DNA from: Flavobacterium hydrocarbonoxydans
GTDB lineage: Bacteria > Bacteroidota > Bacteroidia > Flavobacteriales > Flavobacteriaceae
DNA length: 64,000 nucleotides
Assembly: GCF_009789235.1 (NCBI RefSeq)
Contig: NZ_WSTB01000006.1
Coordinates: 1 to 64,000, forward strand
Direction: 5' to 3'
Position numbers and translations under genes: made by a program. Numbering within the stretch: the stretch's first letter is position 1; each line of letters begins with the position of its first letter. This document shows, in pieces, positions 19,800 through 32,198 of the stretch. The notes beneath the pieces were generated by a model. That model searched no databases. It saw only the letters and a program-made list of their open reading frames with translations, and was not told the DNA's origin.

Positions 19800-21242
19800 A
19801 TGAAAAAACCAAATTTTAAAATTTATTTGCTAACTGCAGCTTGTGCCTTTTTGTATTCCTGCGAATCAAATGAAACCGAAACAAACTTAGACTCAAGAGC
19901 TGAAAGCGAAAAATTTCAGATTATCAACGTTACTAAACATGACGGAAAACCTTTTAGCACAGGAGCTTCAAAATCACTTACTGGAAAATATGTCGCAAAC
20001 CCAGGCGGAGGAGTCATGATGCAGGCCTTTTATTGGGATGTTCCTGCTGGAGGAAACTGGTGGAATACAGTAAATGGTAAACTTACAGCCTGGTCAAATG
20101 CAGGAATTGGTTCCGTTTGGCTGCCTCCGGCTTCGAAAGCGCAAAACGGGGCATTTTCAATGGGATATGACCCTACTGATTATTTCGATTTTGGAGATTT
20201 TAATCAAAATGGTACAACCGAAACTCGTTTTGGTTCCAAAGCAGAATTGGTAAGCTTAATAACAAAAGCACACACAGAAAACATGCAGGTATATGCTGAT
20301 ATTGTTATTAACCATAATAGCGGAGGGCAATCTGAAGCAAATCCATATACGGGAACAAACACCTGGACAGATTTTAGCGGTGTGGCTTCAGGAAAATTTA
20401 AGCGTTCTAGTCATGACTTTTATAAAAATAGTTACGGAAATAATGACGAAGGAGCTTTTGGAGGTTTCCCGGATTTATGTCATGCAAATCCTTATGTACA
20501 AGACTGGTTATGGGGAAGAGCTGATGGTGTCGCCAAATATTACAAAAACACGATGAAATTTGATGGTTGGAGATTTGATTACGTAAAAGGTTTTGGCGCC
20601 TGGGTTGTGAATCAATGGAACACCAATGTAGGAGGTTTTTCTGTTGGAGAATTATGGGATTCTAACGTAAATACCTTAGAATGGTGGGCGAACAATGCTA
20701 ATAGTTCTGTTTTTGATTTTGCCTGTTATTACAAGATGAATGATGCTTTCGACGGAAACAATCTGAATGTTTTAAACGATGACATGATGTGGAAAAGAAA
20801 TCCGTACAAAGCGGTTACTTTTGTTGCCAATCATGATACAGATGAAATCTGGAGCAAAATGTTAGCTTATGCTTATATCTTAACTCATGAAGGCTACCCA
20901 ACTATTTTCTATAGAGATTATGAAGAATGGCTGGATAAAACCAAATTAAACAACCTGATCTGGATTCACAACAACAAAGCAACCGGAAATACTTCTATTT
21001 TATATACTGATAATGATGAATACATCGCCAGAAGAAATGGCTATAACGGAAATCCTGGTTTAGTAGTATATATCAACAATTCTGACTCCTGGCAGGAAAG
21101 ATGGATTCAGACCAATTGGGCGAATACTCAAATTAAAGATTTTACAGGAAACTCAGGTTGGTATCCAACTACTCAAGCCGATAAATGGGTCAAAATTCAA
21201 TGTCCTCCAAGAGGATATTCGGTTTGGTCAATTAATCAATAA
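19800..21242 (+). CDS. Alpha-amylase, GH13 family lipoprotein
   Basis: A 480-residue glycoside hydrolase acting on alpha-1,4-glucans such as starch. The N-terminus is a lipoprotein signal with lipobox LYSC (Cys21), followed by acidic residues, consistent with surface or periplasmic anchoring. The GH13 regions are visible: ADIVINH (about 166-172), the nucleophile Asp260 in GWRFDYVKG, the acid/base Glu284 in VGELWD and Asp346 in ANHDTDE. The start of the catalytic domain (GGGVMMQAFYWD, about 69-80) resembles the compact GH13 subfamilies found in plants, archaea and some bacteria. A short C-terminal beta domain ends the protein. It is not next to a SusC/SusD pair, and its terminator is at 21263-21295. 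Confidence 0.93.
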   Translation: MKKPNFKIYLLTAACAFLYSCESNETETNLDSRAESEKFQIINVTKHDGKPFSTGASKSLTGKYVANPGGGVMMQAFYWDVPAGGNWWNTVNGKLTAWSNAGIGSVWLPPASKAQNGAFSMGYDPTDYFDFGDFNQNGTTETRFGSKAELVSLITKAHTENMQVYADIVINHNSGGQSEANPYTGTNTWTDFSGVASGKFKRSSHDFYKNSYGNNDEGAFGGFPDLCHANPYVQDWLWGRADGVAKYYKNTMKFDGWRFDYVKGFGAWVVNQWNTNVGGFSVGELWDSNVNTLEWWANNANSSVFDFACYYKMNDAFDGNNLNVLNDDMMWKRNPYKAVTFVANHDTDEIWSKMLAYAYILTHEGYPTIFYRDYEEWLDKTKLNNLIWIHNNKATGNTSILYTDNDEYIARRNGYNGNPGLVVYINNSDSWQERWIQTNWANTQIKDFTGNSGWYPTTQADKWVKIQCPPRGYSVWSINQ

Positions 21243-21262
21243 TTATCTAAAAATCATGTTCA

Positions 21263-21295
21263 AAGGCTGTTCTAATAGAGCAGCCTTATTTTTTT
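21263..21295 (+). terminator. Terminator of the amylase gene
   Basis: AAGGCTGTTCT (21263-21273) pairs with AGAGCAGCCTT (21277-21287), followed by A and a run of seven T. Confidence 0.85.
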
Positions 21296-21371
21296 ATAAC
21301 AGAATCATTTTTATGACGTAACTGATTCTAAATTTAAGAACTGAATATTTTTATTAGCCCATAATTAATAG

Positions 21372-21379
21372 TACTTTTG
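21372..21379 (+). promoter_or_regulatory. -7 element TACTTTTG upstream of prfC
   Basis: TACTTTTG matches TAnnTTTG and ends 20 bp before the prfC ATG. The -33 region shows no clear TTG. Confidence 0.4.
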
Positions 21380-21399
21380 CAACCTATTTATACAAAAAT

Positions 21400-22992
21400 A
21401 TGAGCTTTTTAAAAGAAATACAACGCAGAAGAACTTTTGGAATTATATCGCATCCCGATGCAGGTAAAACAACACTAACCGAAAAATTATTACTTTTTGG
21501 AGGTGCAATTCAGGAAGCTGGTGCCGTAAAAAATAATAAAATCAAAAAAGGAGCAACGAGTGACTTTATGGAAATCGAACGCCAAAGAGGTATATCGGTT
21601 TCTACATCTGTACTTGCTTTTAATTATAAAGAGAAAAAAATCAATATTCTTGATACTCCTGGTCACAAGGATTTTGCCGAAGATACTTTTAGAACCTTAA
21701 CCGCAGTTGATAGCGTAATTGTCGTAATTGACGTTGCAAAAGGGGTTGAGGAACAAACAGAGAAATTAGTTGCCGTTTGTAGAATGCGTAACATTCCGAT
21801 GATTGTTTTTATCAATAAATTAGACCGTGAAGGAAAAGATGCTTTTGACTTAATGGATGAAGTAGAGCAAAAATTAGGTCTTACTGTAACACCACTGAGT
21901 TTCCCAATCGGAATGGGTTATGATTTCCAGGGAATTTATAATCTTTGGGAAGAGAACATCAACCTTTTTAGCGGAGACAGCCGTAAAAATATCGAAGAAA
22001 CTATTGCTTTTTCTGATGTTCAGAACAATCCGGAATTAGATAAAATTGTAGGTCAAAAAGCAGCTGAAAAACTTCGTGAAGAATTAGAATTAATTGATGA
22101 AGTTTATCCAAAATTTGATCGTCAGGATTATTTGGACGGAAAATTACAACCTGTGTTTTTTGGTTCTGCTTTGAATAATTTTGGAGTTCGCGAATTATTG
22201 GATTGTTTCGTGCAAATTGCTCCTTCACCAAGACCTAAAGATTCTGAAACCCGTTTGGTTGATCCTGCAGAGGATAAAATGTCTGGTTTTGTGTTTAAAA
22301 TTCACGCTAACATGGATCCAAAACACCGTGACCGTTTAGCTTTTATCAAAATAGTTTCAGGAACTTTCGAAAGAAATAAACCTTATTATCACGTTCGTCA
22401 GAAGAAAAATCTAAAATTCTCCAGCCCGAATGCTTTTTTTGCTGAGAAAAAAGAAATTGTAGATATTTCGTATCCTGGTGATATTGTGGGTTTACACGAT
22501 ACCGGAAATTTTAAAATTGGTGATACCCTAACTGAAGGTGAAATAATGAGTTTCAAAGGAATTCCGAGTTTCTCACCGGAACACTTTAGATACATCAATA
22601 ATGCTGATCCTATGAAAGCCAAGCAATTGGAGAAAGGTGTTGATCAGTTAATGGATGAAGGTGTGGCGCAGTTATTTACTTTAGAGATGAATAACCGTAA
22701 AATTATCGGAACGGTTGGTGCTCTTCAATATGAGGTAATTCAGTACCGTTTAGAGCACGAATATGGCGCAAAATGTACGTATGAGAACTTTCCGGTTCAT
22801 AAAGCATGTTGGGTAAAACCTGATGACGCTAAAAATGACGAGTTTAAAGAATTCAAGCGTATCAAACAAAAATTCCTGGCACACGATAAATACGGGCAAT
22901 TGGTATTTCTTGCTGATTCTGATTTTACTATACAGATGACACAAAGCAAATATCCAAGTGTAAAATTATTCTTTACATCTGAATTTGATTGA
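21400..22992 (+). CDS. prfC: Peptide chain release factor 3
   Basis: A 530-residue translational GTPase that removes RF1/RF2 from the ribosome after peptide release. The GTPase domain shows G1 SHPDAGKTTL (about residues 17-26), the switch II motif DTPGHKDF and the base-recognition motif NKLDRE. Length and the C-terminal region (ending VKLFFTSEFD) match RF3 rather than EF-G. It is a single-gene unit with its own terminator at 23018-23055. Confidence 0.96.
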   Translation: MSFLKEIQRRRTFGIISHPDAGKTTLTEKLLLFGGAIQEAGAVKNNKIKKGATSDFMEIERQRGISVSTSVLAFNYKEKKINILDTPGHKDFAEDTFRTLTAVDSVIVVIDVAKGVEEQTEKLVAVCRMRNIPMIVFINKLDREGKDAFDLMDEVEQKLGLTVTPLSFPIGMGYDFQGIYNLWEENINLFSGDSRKNIEETIAFSDVQNNPELDKIVGQKAAEKLREELELIDEVYPKFDRQDYLDGKLQPVFFGSALNNFGVRELLDCFVQIAPSPRPKDSETRLVDPAEDKMSGFVFKIHANMDPKHRDRLAFIKIVSGTFERNKPYYHVRQKKNLKFSSPNAFFAEKKEIVDISYPGDIVGLHDTGNFKIGDTLTEGEIMSFKGIPSFSPEHFRYINNADPMKAKQLEKGVDQLMDEGVAQLFTLEMNNRKIIGTVGALQYEVIQYRLEHEYGAKCTYENFPVHKACWVKPDDAKNDEFKEFKRIKQKFLAHDKYGQLVFLADSDFTIQMTQSKYPSVKLFFTSEFD

Positions 22993-23017
22993 TATTCTCC
23001 TACTGAGAAAAAAACAT

Positions 23018-23055
23018 AAAAAAAGCGCTAATCTTAGAAATTAGCGCTTTTTTTT
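23018..23055. terminator. Bidirectional terminator after prfC
   Basis: A run of A plus GCGCTAAT (23018-23032) pairs perfectly with ATTAGCGC plus a run of T (23040-23055), a strong stem with poly-T on either strand. Confidence 0.88.
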
Positions 23056-23223
23056 AATGTGAATTAAATCAACCTTACTAAGTCATTATATCCCAAAAAT
23101 CTTGTCATATGTTAATGAAGTACTAATGTAATATAAAGTAACACTGTAATAAAATTTAGTCGATAAAAGTAAGTTTAAATCAGTTTAAATACATTCTGTC
23201 ACTTCTAGAAACTTTGAGATCAA

Positions 23224-23248
23224 AAAAAAGCTCCATTTCTGGAGCTTT
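23224..23248 (-). terminator. Terminator of the DUF3467 gene
   Basis: AAAGCTCCA (23227-23235) pairs with TGGAGCTTT (23240-23248); on the minus strand a run of eight T follows, 8 bp after the DUF3467 stop. Confidence 0.85.
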
Positions 23249-23255
23249 ATAATTT

Positions 23256-23564
23256 TTATGCTTGTCCTGCCGGACCAAAATTAAGTGGTATTGGGGCTTG
23301 TTCGGTTTCTTTGATTTCGCCATGAGCGGCCTCAAATCTATGAATGTTTTCACCAATAGCTCTCAATAATCTTTTAGCATGTTGTGGCGTCAAGACAATT
23401 CTTGATTTCACTTTGGCTTTAGGAGTTCCGGGCATGATATTTACAAAATCTAAAACAAATTCAGATGATGAGTGATTTATAATGGCCAGATTAGAATAAA
23501 TTCCTTCTGCAATTGTTTCGTCTAACTCAATATTGATTTGTTCTTGTTGTTTCGGATTACTCAT
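23256..23564 (-). CDS. DUF3467 domain protein
   Basis: A 102-residue protein recognised as the DUF3467 family, which has no established function. The conserved core runs over about residues 20-85, with IYSNLAIINHSSSEFVLDF and SRIVLTPQHAKRLLRAIGEN. No membrane segment, signal peptide or catalytic motif is seen. It lies directly downstream of rpoC on the same strand, 62 bp away with a hairpin between them, and ends at a strong terminator. In Bacteroidota this gene commonly follows rpoC, which suggests a link to transcription, but that is inference from position. Confidence 0.85.
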   Translation of the reverse strand: MSNPKQQEQINIELDETIAEGIYSNLAIINHSSSEFVLDFVNIMPGTPKAKVKSRIVLTPQHAKRLLRAIGENIHRFEAAHGEIKETEQAPIPLNFGPAGQA

Positions 23565-23586
23565 AATTTTATTTTTATTCCAAATT

Positions 23587-23613
23587 TCCCTCTTCCCATA
23601 AAAAGAAGAGGGA
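23587..23613 (-). terminator. Hairpin between rpoC and the DUF3467 gene
   Basis: TCCCTCTTC (23587-23595) pairs with GAAGAGGGA (23605-23613). There is no T run after it on the minus strand, so it may be a weak attenuator or processing site rather than a full terminator. Confidence 0.5.
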
Positions 23614-23626
23614 TTTTGGATAAGAA

Positions 23627-26600
23627 TTAATAAATATACTCTTCTTTATTAGCCATCATTTCATTGTAATCGTCTTTAGATCCTACGATAGTGTTATCGT
23701 ATTCTCTCATACCAGTTCCTGCAGGAATTCTGTGACCAACAATTACATTTTCTTTCAATCCTTCTAAATCATCTACTTTACCAGCAACTGCAGCTTCGTT
23801 AAGTACTTTTGTTGTTTCCTGGAAAGAAGCAGCTGAGATGAATGATTTAGTTTGTAGCGAAGCTCTTGTAATACCTTGTAAAACTGGCGTTGCAGTTGCG
23901 GTAATTACGTCTCTGGCTACAACCAGATTTTTATCGTTACGTTTTAGTAATGAATTTTCATCACGTAAGTCACGAGGTGTAATAATCTGACCTGGTTTCA
24001 ATACTCCAGAATCTCCAGCATCTTCAACTACTTTCATACCGTATAATTTATCGTTTTGAACGATGAAATCTTTAGTGTGAATTAATTGATCTTCTAGGAA
24101 TAATGTATCTCCTGGATCCTGAACTCTAACTTTACGCATCATTTGACGAATAACTACCTCAAAGTGCTTGTCGTTAATTTTTACCCCTTGTAAACGATAT
24201 ACCTCCTGGATTTCATTTACCAAGTACTGTTGAACAGCAGCTGGTCCTTGAATTCTTAAAATATCATCCGGTGTAATTGCACCGTCAGACAATGGTACTC
24301 CCGCTCTTACGAAGTCATTTTCCTGAACTAGAATTTGGCTTGAAAGTTTAACTAAATACTTTTTAATCTCACCAAATTTAGATTCGATAACAATTTCACG
24401 GTTACCTCTTTTGATTTTTCCAAAAGATACAACACCGTCAATTTCAGAAACAACTGCTGGGTTTGAAGGGTTACGAGCCTCAAGCAACTCGGTAATTCTT
24501 GGTAAACCTCCTGTAATATCTCCTGCTTTAGAAGAACGACGTGGAATTTTAACCAATACTTTACCTGCTTTAATTTTCTCACCGTTCTCAACCATAAGGT
24601 GTGCTCCTACTGGTAAGTTATACGAACGAATCAATTCACCTTCTTTACCGTAAACCAATAAAGTTGGAATTAATTTTTTATTTCTAGCCTCAGAAATTAC
24701 TTTTTCCTGGAAACCTGTTTGCTCATCAATCTCCACCATGAACGATTGTCCTTGCTCTAAATCTTCGTAAGCAATCTTACCAGTAAATTCAGAAACAATT
24801 ACACCATTATATGGATCCCATTTACAGATTACAGTTCCTTTGGTTACTACATCTCCATCATTTACAAAAATACTAGATCCGTAAGGAATGTTATGTGTAT
24901 TTAAAACAATTCCAGTTTTCTCATCAACTAATTTTAATTCAGTTGAACGTGAAACAACGATATCAACAGAGTTTCCTTCTCCATCTTCTCCTTTAACTGT
25001 TTTTAAATCTTCAATCTCAAGTCTTCCGTTGAATCTTGTAACAATACTAGATTCTTCAGAGATACCTCCTGCAACCCCTCCAACGTGGAACGTACGAAGT
25101 GTCAACTGTGTACCTGGCTCTCCAATAGATTGAGCTGCAATAACTCCGACAGCTTCACCTCTTTGTGTCATTTTTCCGGTAGCTAAGTTTCTACCGTAAC
25201 ATTTAGCACAAATACCTTTAAGAGCTTCACAAGTTAATGGAGATCTAACCTCTACTTTTTCAATCGGAGAAGCTTCGATAACTCTCATGATTGCTTCTGT
25301 AATTTGGTGACCTGACTGAACTAATACTTCATTAGTAAGAGGATTAATAACATCCTGCAATGCAACACGTCCTAAAATTCTTTCTCCTAAAGATTCAACG
25401 ATTTCCTCATTTTTCTTCAAAGCAGAAACTTCAACACCTCTAAGAGTTCCACAATCTTCGATGTTTACAATAACATCTTGCGAAACGTCATGAAGTCTTC
25501 TTGTTAAGTATCCAGCATCAGCCGTTTTAAGAGCCGTATCCGCAAGTCCTTTACGAGCACCGTGAGTAGAGATAAAGTACTCAAGGATCGAAAGACCTTC
25601 CTTAAAGTTAGAAAGAATCGGGTTTTCGATAATCTCACCACCACCAGCAGTAGATTTTTTTGGCTTAGCCATCAAACCACGCATACCAGTTAACTGACGA
25701 ATCTGTTCCTTAGAACCCCTCGCCCCAGAGTCAAGCATCATATATACAGAGTTGAAACCTTGTTGGTCTTCTCTAATATTTTTCATTGCTAACTCTGTTA
25801 ATTGAGCATTTGCTGAAGTCCATACGTCAATAACCTGGTTGTAACGCTCGTTATTGGTAATAAGACCCATGTTATAGTTTACAGAAATACCTTCAACTTG
25901 TTCTCTGGCATCTGCAATCAATTTAGTTTTTTGTTCTGGAATTCTAATATCCCCAAGAGAGAATGATAAACCTCCTCTAAATGCGAATTTATAACCCATA
26001 TCTTTCATATTGTCCAAGAAAGCTGCCGTTGTAGGTACATCAGTCACACTTAAAATGTGTCCGATAATATCTCTAAGGTTTTTCTTCGTCAATACATCAT
26101 TGATATATCCAGCTGCTTCCGGTACTACTTCATTAAATAATACACGTCCTGCAGTTGTTTGGATAATTTTGTACACTAATTCTCCAGCGTCATTAAAATC
26201 TTTTGCTCTAATTTTCACACGAGCATTCAATTCTAGTCTTCCTTCGTTTAATGCAATATTTACTTCTTCAGCAGAATAGAAAGTTAAGTCCTGACCTAAA
26301 ATTATATGTTCTGGAGTTGAGATACGTTCTTTGGTCATATAATATAGACCCAAGACCATATCCTGAGAAGGTACAGTAATTGGCGCACCGTTTGCAGGGT
26401 TCAGGATATTGTGAGAAGCCAACATTAATAATTGTGCCTCTAAAATAGCCTCTGGTCCTAATGGCAAGTGAACTGCCATCTGATCCCCATCAAAATCGGC
26501 GTTGAAAGCCGTACATACTAATGGGTGCAATTGGATTGCTTTTCCTTCAATTAATTTTGGCTGGAAAGCCTGAATACCCAATCTGTGTAATGTAGGAGCA

Positions 26601-27937
26601 CGGTTCAGTAATACTGGATGTCCTTTAATTACGTTTTCAAGAATATCCCAAACTACAGGCTCTTTTTTGTCTATGATTTTCTTAGCAGATTTTACTGTTT
26701 TTACAATTCCTCTTTCAATCAATTTACGGATTACGAAAGGTTTGTATAATTCAGCTGCCATATCTTTTGGCAATCCACATTCGAATAATTTCAATTCAGG
26801 TCCAACAACAATTACCGAACGAGCAGAATAATCCACACGTTTTCCAAGTAAGTTTTGACGGAAACGTCCTTGCTTACCTTTTAAGGAATCAGATAATGAT
26901 TTTAATGGTCTGTTAGATTCTGTTTTAACAGCAGAAGCTTTACGTGTGTTATCAAATAATGAATCTACAGATTCCTGTAACATACGTTTTTCGTTTCTCA
27001 AGATAACTTCTGGAGCTTTAATCTCCATTAATCTTTTCAAACGGTTGTTACGGATGATTACACGACGGTATAAATCATTTAAATCTGAAGTTGCAAAACG
27101 ACCTCCATCAAGTGGCACAAGCGGACGTAATTCTGGTGGAATAACAGGAACCACTTTCATAATCATCCATTCAGGACGGTTTTCGCGGTTTAAGTTAGAC
27201 TCACGGAAAGATTCAACAACTTGTAATCTTTTAAGAGCTTCTGTTTTACGTTGTTTAGATGTTTCGTTGTTAGCGCTGTGTCTTAATTCATAAGATAAAG
27301 CATCTAAATCAATACGAGCTAATAAATCCATAATACATTCTGCTCCCATTTTGGCAACAAATTTATTAGGATCCATATCATCTAAATATTGGTTTTCTTG
27401 CGGAAGTGTATCTAAAATATTCAAATATTCTTCTTCAGTCAAGAAATCTAATCTTTGTAATGATTCTCCATCTGCATTTTTAGCAATACCAGCCTGGATT
27501 ACCACGTATCTTTCGTAGTAAATAATCATATCTAATTTCTTAGATGGAAGACCAAGGATATAACCAATTTTGTTAGGAAGAGAACGGAAATACCAGATAT
27601 GAGCAATTGGCACAACAAGGTTGATGTGTCCTACTCTGTCACGACGTACTTTTTTCTCAGTAACTTCAACACCACAACGGTCACAGATGATACCTTTGTA
27701 ACGAATTCTTTTATATTTACCACAAGCACATTCAAAATCCTTTACAGGTCCGAAGATTCTTTCGCAGAAAAGTCCGTCACGTTCTGGTTTGTGCGTTCTG
27801 TAGTTGATTGTTTCTGGTTTCAACACCTCTCCTCTTGATTCTTTCAAGATAGATTCTGGTGAAGCCAATCCAATAGAGATTTTATTAAATCTTTTAACTG
27901 GATTTTTATCCTTATTATTATTTCTATTATTCATCAT
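23627..27937 (-). CDS. rpoC: RNA polymerase subunit beta'
   Basis: A 1436-residue core RNA polymerase subunit. Visible signatures are the N-terminal zinc site [20 protein letters not shown], the catalytic magnesium loop [13 protein letters not shown], the trigger-loop region [27 protein letters not shown] and the second zinc cluster starting [13 protein letters not shown]. It follows rpoB on the minus strand after a 242-bp spacer that contains a palindromic repeat (28137-28164). Start is taken at the first of two ATGs (27937/27934). A second frame on the opposite strand is only a shadow of codon bias. Confidence 0.98.
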   Translation of the reverse strand: MMNNRNNNKDKNPVKRFNKISIGLASPESILKESRGEVLKPETINYRTHKPERDGLFCERIFGPVKDFECACGKYKRIRYKGIICDRCGVEVTEKKVRRDRVGHINLVVPIAHIWYFRSLPNKIGYILGLPSKKLDMIIYYERYVVIQAGIAKNADGESLQRLDFLTEEEYLNILDTLPQENQYLDDMDPNKFVAKMGAECIMDLLARIDLDALSYELRHSANNETSKQRKTEALKRLQVVESFRESNLNRENRPEWMIMKVVPVIPPELRPLVPLDGGRFATSDLNDLYRRVIIRNNRLKRLMEIKAPEVILRNEKRMLQESVDSLFDNTRKASAVKTESNRPLKSLSDSLKGKQGRFRQNLLGKRVDYSARSVIVVGPELKLFECGLPKDMAAELYKPFVIRKLIERGIVKTVKSAKKIIDKKEPVVWDILENVIKGHPVLLNRAPTLHRLGIQAFQPKLIEGKAIQLHPLVCTAFNADFDGDQMAVHLPLGPEAILEAQLLMLASHNILNPANGAPITVPSQDMVLGLYYMTKERISTPEHIILGQDLTFYSAEEVNIALNEGRLELNARVKIRAKDFNDAGELVYKIIQTTAGRVLFNEVVPEAAGYINDVLTKKNLRDIIGHILSVTDVPTTAAFLDNMKDMGYKFAFRGGLSFSLGDIRIPEQKTKLIADAREQVEGISVNYNMGLITNNERYNQVIDVWTSANAQLTELAMKNIREDQQGFNSVYMMLDSGARGSKEQIRQLTGMRGLMAKPKKSTAGGGEIIENPILSNFKEGLSILEYFISTHGARKGLADTALKTADAGYLTRRLHDVSQDVIVNIEDCGTLRGVEVSALKKNEEIVESLGERILGRVALQDVINPLTNEVLVQSGHQITEAIMRVIEASPIEKVEVRSPLTCEALKGICAKCYGRNLATGKMTQRGEAVGVIAAQSIGEPGTQLTLRTFHVGGVAGGISEESSIVTRFNGRLEIEDLKTVKGEDGEGNSVDIVVSRSTELKLVDEKTGIVLNTHNIPYGSSIFVNDGDVVTKGTVICKWDPYNGVIVSEFTGKIAYEDLEQGQSFMVEIDEQTGFQEKVISEARNKKLIPTLLVYGKEGELIRSYNLPVGAHLMVENGEKIKAGKVLVKIPRRSSKAGDITGGLPRITELLEARNPSNPAVVSEIDGVVSFGKIKRGNREIVIESKFGEIKKYLVKLSSQILVQENDFVRAGVPLSDGAITPDDILRIQGPAAVQQYLVNEIQEVYRLQGVKINDKHFEVVIRQMMRKVRVQDPGDTLFLEDQLIHTKDFIVQNDKLYGMKVVEDAGDSGVLKPGQIITPRDLRDENSLLKRNDKNLVVARDVITATATPVLQGITRASLQTKSFISAASFQETTKVLNEAAVAGKVDDLEGLKENVIVGHRIPAGTGMREYDNTIVGSKDDYNEMMANKEEYIY

Positions 27938-28136
27938 AGTTTTTACTATTGATTTATTTGCAATTAAAAATTGATTTTGCAGACACTTAGCATCGCTACA
28001 TTTCTACGACCTCGGGTTACTTCTCTAAACTTCAAACCTTATATTTTGAAGTGCTAATTATACAACACTTAGGGTTTATATAAAAAATCGGAACGGTTTA
28101 CGGGTATAAATCCTAAAAACTTTTATAACAACCAAA

Positions 28137-28164
28137 GTAGAGACGCGATAAATCACATCTCTAC
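28137..28164. repeat. Palindromic repeat in the rpoB-rpoC spacer
   Basis: GTAGAGACGCGAT (28137-28149) faces ATCACATCTCTAC (28152-28164): 11 of 13 pairs, with a 2-nt centre. It sits 15 bp after the rpoB stop. It resembles dispersed REP-like palindromes of the GTAGAGACGCGAT type that recur in Bacteroidota genomes; only one copy is in this window. Confidence 0.6.
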
Positions 28165-28179
28165 AATTGGTATTTTTTT

Positions 28180-31100
28180 TTATTCTTCTAAACGAATGTC
28201 AAGTCCAAGACCTTTCAATTCATGCATTAATACATTGAATGATTCTGGCAATCCTGGTTCTGGCATAGACTCTCCCTTAACGATAGCCTCGTAAGTTTTA
28301 GCTCTACCAATAACGTCATCCGACTTAACAGTTAAGATTTCACGTAGTGTACTTGATGCTCCATAAGCTTCAAGTGCCCAAACCTCCATCTCTCCAAAAC
28401 GCTGACCTCCAAATTGAGCTTTACCTCCAAGTGGTTGTTGCGTGATCAACGAGTATGGTCCGATAGAACGTGCGTGCATCTTATCATCAACCATGTGTCC
28501 TAATTTAAGCATGTAAATTACACCCACAGTTGCTGCCTGATGGAAACGCTCTCCAGTACCACCATCATAAAGGTGTGTATGTCCGAAACGTGGTACTCCA
28601 GCTTCATCAGTTAATTCATTAATTTGATCTAAAGAAGCACCATCAAAAATTGGAGTAGCAAATTTTCTACCCAAGTTCATTCCAGCCCATCCCAAAACAG
28701 TTTCATAAATCTGACCAATGTTCATACGTGAAGGTACCCCAAGTGGATTCAATACGATATCTACGGGTGTTCCGTCTTCAAGGAAAGGCATATCTTCATG
28801 ACGAACGATTCTTGCAACAATACCTTTGTTACCGTGACGTCCTGCCATTTTATCCCCTACTTTCAGTTTACGTTTTTTAGCAATATAAATCTTAGCTAAT
28901 TTCAAGATTCCAGATGGTAATTCATCACCAACTGTAATAGTGAATTTTTCTCTTCTTAAAGATCCTTGTAAGTCATTCAGCTTAATTTTATAGTTATGAA
29001 TTAAATCATTAACCATTTTATTAGTAGCGTCATCAGCAACCCATTGACCTTTGCTTAAGTGAGCAAAATCTTCTACTGCGTAAAGCATTTTTTGAGTATA
29101 TTTTTTACCTTTTGGTAAAACTTCTTCACCCAAATCATTCATTACACCCTGAGATGTTTTTCCGTTTACGATCAGGAATAATTTTTCAACCAATCTGTCT
29201 TTTAATTCAACAAATTTAGTTTCAAATTCCATTTCAAGAGCTCCTAAAGCATCTTTATCCTGAGTACGTTTACGTTTATCTTTTACGGCTCTTGCAAATA
29301 ATTTTTTGTCAAGAACTACACCATGTAAAGATGGAGACGCTTTTAATGAAGCATCTTTTACATCACCTGCTTTATCCCCGAAGATTGCACGAAGCAATTT
29401 CTCCTCTGGAGTAGGATCTGACTCTCCTTTTGGTGTAATTTTTCCGATCAAAATGTCGCCAGGTTTAACCTCTGCTCCAATTCTGATCATACCGTTTTCA
29501 TCTAAATCTTTAGTAGCTTCTTCAGAAACGTTAGGAATATCGTTTGTTAACTCTTCATTTCCTAACTTCGTATCTCTAACCTCTAATGAATAATCATCAA
29601 CGTGGATAGAAGTAAAAATATCATCACGAACTACTTTTTCAGAAATTACAATCGCATCCTCAAAGTTATACCCTTTCCATGGCATGAACGCAACTTTTAA
29701 GTTTCTACCTAAAGCTAATTCACCATTTTGAGTAGCATATCCTTCTGATAATACCTGACCAAGAATAACTCTGTCCCCTTTTCTTACGATTGGTTTCAGG
29801 TTGATACTTGTACCTTGATTGGTTTTTCTAAATTTAATTAAGTTGTATGTTTTCTCATCAGAATCAAAACTTACCATTCTTTCTTCTTCAGTACGGTCGT
29901 ATTTGATAGTAATGATGTTTGCATCAACATATTCTACAGTTCCATCTCCTTCAGCATTAATCAATACTCTAGAATCTGAAGCTACCTGACGCTCTAAACC
30001 TGTACCAACAATCGGCGCTTCCGGACGGATCAAAGGAACCGCCTGACGCATCATGTTAGATCCCATCAACGCACGGTTCGCATCATCATGTTCCAGGAAA
30101 GGAATCAATGAAGCCGAAATCGAAGCAATCTGGTTAGGCGCAACGTCTGTATAATGTACAGCTGATGGCTCAACAACTGGGAAGTCACCTTCCTCACGAG
30201 CAATAACATTTGAAGCCGTGATTTTTCCAGAAGCATCCATTTCAATGTTTGCCTGAGCAATCATTTTTCCTTCTTCTTCTTCAGCACTCAAATATATAGG
30301 AGTACTTTCTAAATCAACAACACCATTTGTTACTTTACGGTATGGAGTTTCGATGAAACCCATTCCGTTTACTTTTGCATAAACACCAAGAGATGAAATC
30401 AAACCAATGTTTGGTCCCTCTGGAGTTTCAATCGGACATAAACGACCATAGTGTGTATAGTGAACGTCACGAACCTCAAATCCAGCTCTCTCTCTCGAAA
30501 GTCCACCAGGTCCAAGTGCAGATAATCTTCTTTTGTGCGTAATCTCAGCAAGTGGATTCGTTTGATCCATAAATTGAGACAACTGGTTTGTACCAAAGAA
30601 AGAGTTGATAACCGATGATAATGTTTTAGCATTAATCAAATCGATTGGTGTAAACACCTCGTTATCCCTAACGTTCATTCTCTCACGAATAGTTCTGGCC
30701 ATACGCGCTAAACCAACACCGAATTGTTGAGACAATTGTTCTCCAACTGTTCTAACACGACGGTTTGATAAGTGATCAATATCATCAATCTCTGCTTTAG
30801 AGTTGATCAATTCGATCAAATATTTTACAATGGTAATGATATCTTCTTTGGTCAAGACTTGCTTTTCCATTGGGATATCCAAACCAAGTTTTTTGTTCAT
30901 TCTGTAACGACCAACTTCACCTAAGTTATAACGTTGATCAGAGAAGAACAATTTATCGATAATACCACGAGCAGTTTCTTCATCAGGCGGTTCTGCATTA
31001 CGCAATTGTCTGTAGATATGCTCAACAGCTTCTTTTTCAGAGTTTGTTGGATCTTTTTGTAACGTGTTGTGGATAATAGCATAATCTGCCTGATTATTAT

Positions 31101-31992
31101 CCTCTTTGTGTAACAAAATAGATTTTACATTAGAATCGATGATTTCTTCAACATTATCTTTGTCGATAATAGTATCTCTATCAAGGATGATTTCGTTACG
31201 TTCGATAGAAACTACTTCACCAGTATCCTCATCAACGAAATCCTCGTGCCAAGTGTTCAATACACGTGCAGCAAGTCTTCTTCCAATGTATTTTTTAATA
31301 CCCGTTTTAGAAACTTTAATTTCTTCAGCAAGGTCAAAAATCTCAAGGATATCCTTATCTCTTTCGAACCCGATTGCACGGAATAAAGTAGTTACAGGTA
31401 ATTTTTTCTTTCTATCGATATAAGCGTACATAACGCTGTTGATATCTGTAGAAAATTCTATCCAGGAACCTTTAAAAGGAATTACCCTAGCAGAATAAAG
31501 TTTTGTACCATTTGCATGGAATGATTGTCCAAAGAAAACTCCAGGAGAACGGTGTAGTTGAGATACTACAACACGCTCAGCACCATTGATTACAAAGGTA
31601 CCGCTTGGAGTCATATAAGGTATTGTTCCAAGATAAACATCTTGTACAATAGTTTCAAAATCTTCGTGTTCTGGATCTGTACAGTATAGTTTTAACCTGG
31701 CTTTTAAAGGCACACTATACGTAAGACCTCTCTCTATACATTCTTGAATTGTATAACGTGGTGGATCTACAAAATAATCTAGGAACTCCAATACAAAGTT
31801 GTTTCTTGTATCTGTGATTGGAAAGTTTTCCATGAAGGTGTTGTACAACCCTTCGTTGCCTCTTTCGTCTGATTTAGTTTCTAATTGAAAAAAATCTTTA
31901 AAAGATTTAACCTGAACATCAAGGAAATCCGGATATTGAGGTATGTTTTTTGTAGAGGCAAAATTCAATCTTTCAGTCTGATTTGTTATCAT
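28180..31992 (-). CDS. rpoB: RNA polymerase subunit beta
   Basis: A 1270-residue core polymerase subunit starting at ATG 31992; a TTG just upstream is not needed. The rifampicin-binding region is visible as [17 protein letters not shown] followed by [13 protein letters not shown], with the wild-type-like residues at the usual positions, so no resistance change is evident. The C-terminal clamp contains [24 protein letters not shown]. It lies between rplL and rpoC on the minus strand. The 262-bp gap from rplL holds a hairpin (32199-32235) that may set the polymerase-to-ribosomal-protein ratio. Confidence 0.98.
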   Translation of the reverse strand: MITNQTERLNFASTKNIPQYPDFLDVQVKSFKDFFQLETKSDERGNEGLYNTFMENFPITDTRNNFVLEFLDYFVDPPRYTIQECIERGLTYSVPLKARLKLYCTDPEHEDFETIVQDVYLGTIPYMTPSGTFVINGAERVVVSQLHRSPGVFFGQSFHANGTKLYSARVIPFKGSWIEFSTDINSVMYAYIDRKKKLPVTTLFRAIGFERDKDILEIFDLAEEIKVSKTGIKKYIGRRLAARVLNTWHEDFVDEDTGEVVSIERNEIILDRDTIIDKDNVEEIIDSNVKSILLHKEDNNQADYAIIHNTLQKDPTNSEKEAVEHIYRQLRNAEPPDEETARGIIDKLFFSDQRYNLGEVGRYRMNKKLGLDIPMEKQVLTKEDIITIVKYLIELINSKAEIDDIDHLSNRRVRTVGEQLSQQFGVGLARMARTIRERMNVRDNEVFTPIDLINAKTLSSVINSFFGTNQLSQFMDQTNPLAEITHKRRLSALGPGGLSRERAGFEVRDVHYTHYGRLCPIETPEGPNIGLISSLGVYAKVNGMGFIETPYRKVTNGVVDLESTPIYLSAEEEEGKMIAQANIEMDASGKITASNVIAREEGDFPVVEPSAVHYTDVAPNQIASISASLIPFLEHDDANRALMGSNMMRQAVPLIRPEAPIVGTGLERQVASDSRVLINAEGDGTVEYVDANIITIKYDRTEEERMVSFDSDEKTYNLIKFRKTNQGTSINLKPIVRKGDRVILGQVLSEGYATQNGELALGRNLKVAFMPWKGYNFEDAIVISEKVVRDDIFTSIHVDDYSLEVRDTKLGNEELTNDIPNVSEEATKDLDENGMIRIGAEVKPGDILIGKITPKGESDPTPEEKLLRAIFGDKAGDVKDASLKASPSLHGVVLDKKLFARAVKDKRKRTQDKDALGALEMEFETKFVELKDRLVEKLFLIVNGKTSQGVMNDLGEEVLPKGKKYTQKMLYAVEDFAHLSKGQWVADDATNKMVNDLIHNYKIKLNDLQGSLRREKFTITVGDELPSGILKLAKIYIAKKRKLKVGDKMAGRHGNKGIVARIVRHEDMPFLEDGTPVDIVLNPLGVPSRMNIGQIYETVLGWAGMNLGRKFATPIFDGASLDQINELTDEAGVPRFGHTHLYDGGTGERFHQAATVGVIYMLKLGHMVDDKMHARSIGPYSLITQQPLGGKAQFGGQRFGEMEVWALEAYGASSTLREILTVKSDDVIGRAKTYEAIVKGESMPEPGLPESFNVLMHELKGLGLDIRLEE

Positions 31993-32198
31993 CAATGGAC
32001 AAAATTTTGATTAAAAAAAAGTAATTTTTTGTGTAAAAACACATTGTTTAATCTATACTTTCTTATTATAATCAATACATCTTTAAAAATAAACCGGTAT
32101 AAGGCAGCTCCATTTTTTTTCTTCGTATTGATCAAAAACTTTTTCGTATTTTAAACTATTTGATAATAAAATTGGATATATTTTATTATACGAAAAAT

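Noticed and set aside
19800..21242. Amylase as part of the SusC/SusD locus
   Set aside because: It is about 27 kb from the pair, on the other strand, with its own terminator.
24411..27293. Several 75-115 codon plus-strand frames within rpoC
   Set aside because: They are antisense to rpoC with no start context or family features.
28180..31992. Rifampicin-resistance change in rpoB
   Set aside because: The cluster region reads as wild type in the parts that can be compared by eye ([25 protein letters not shown]).
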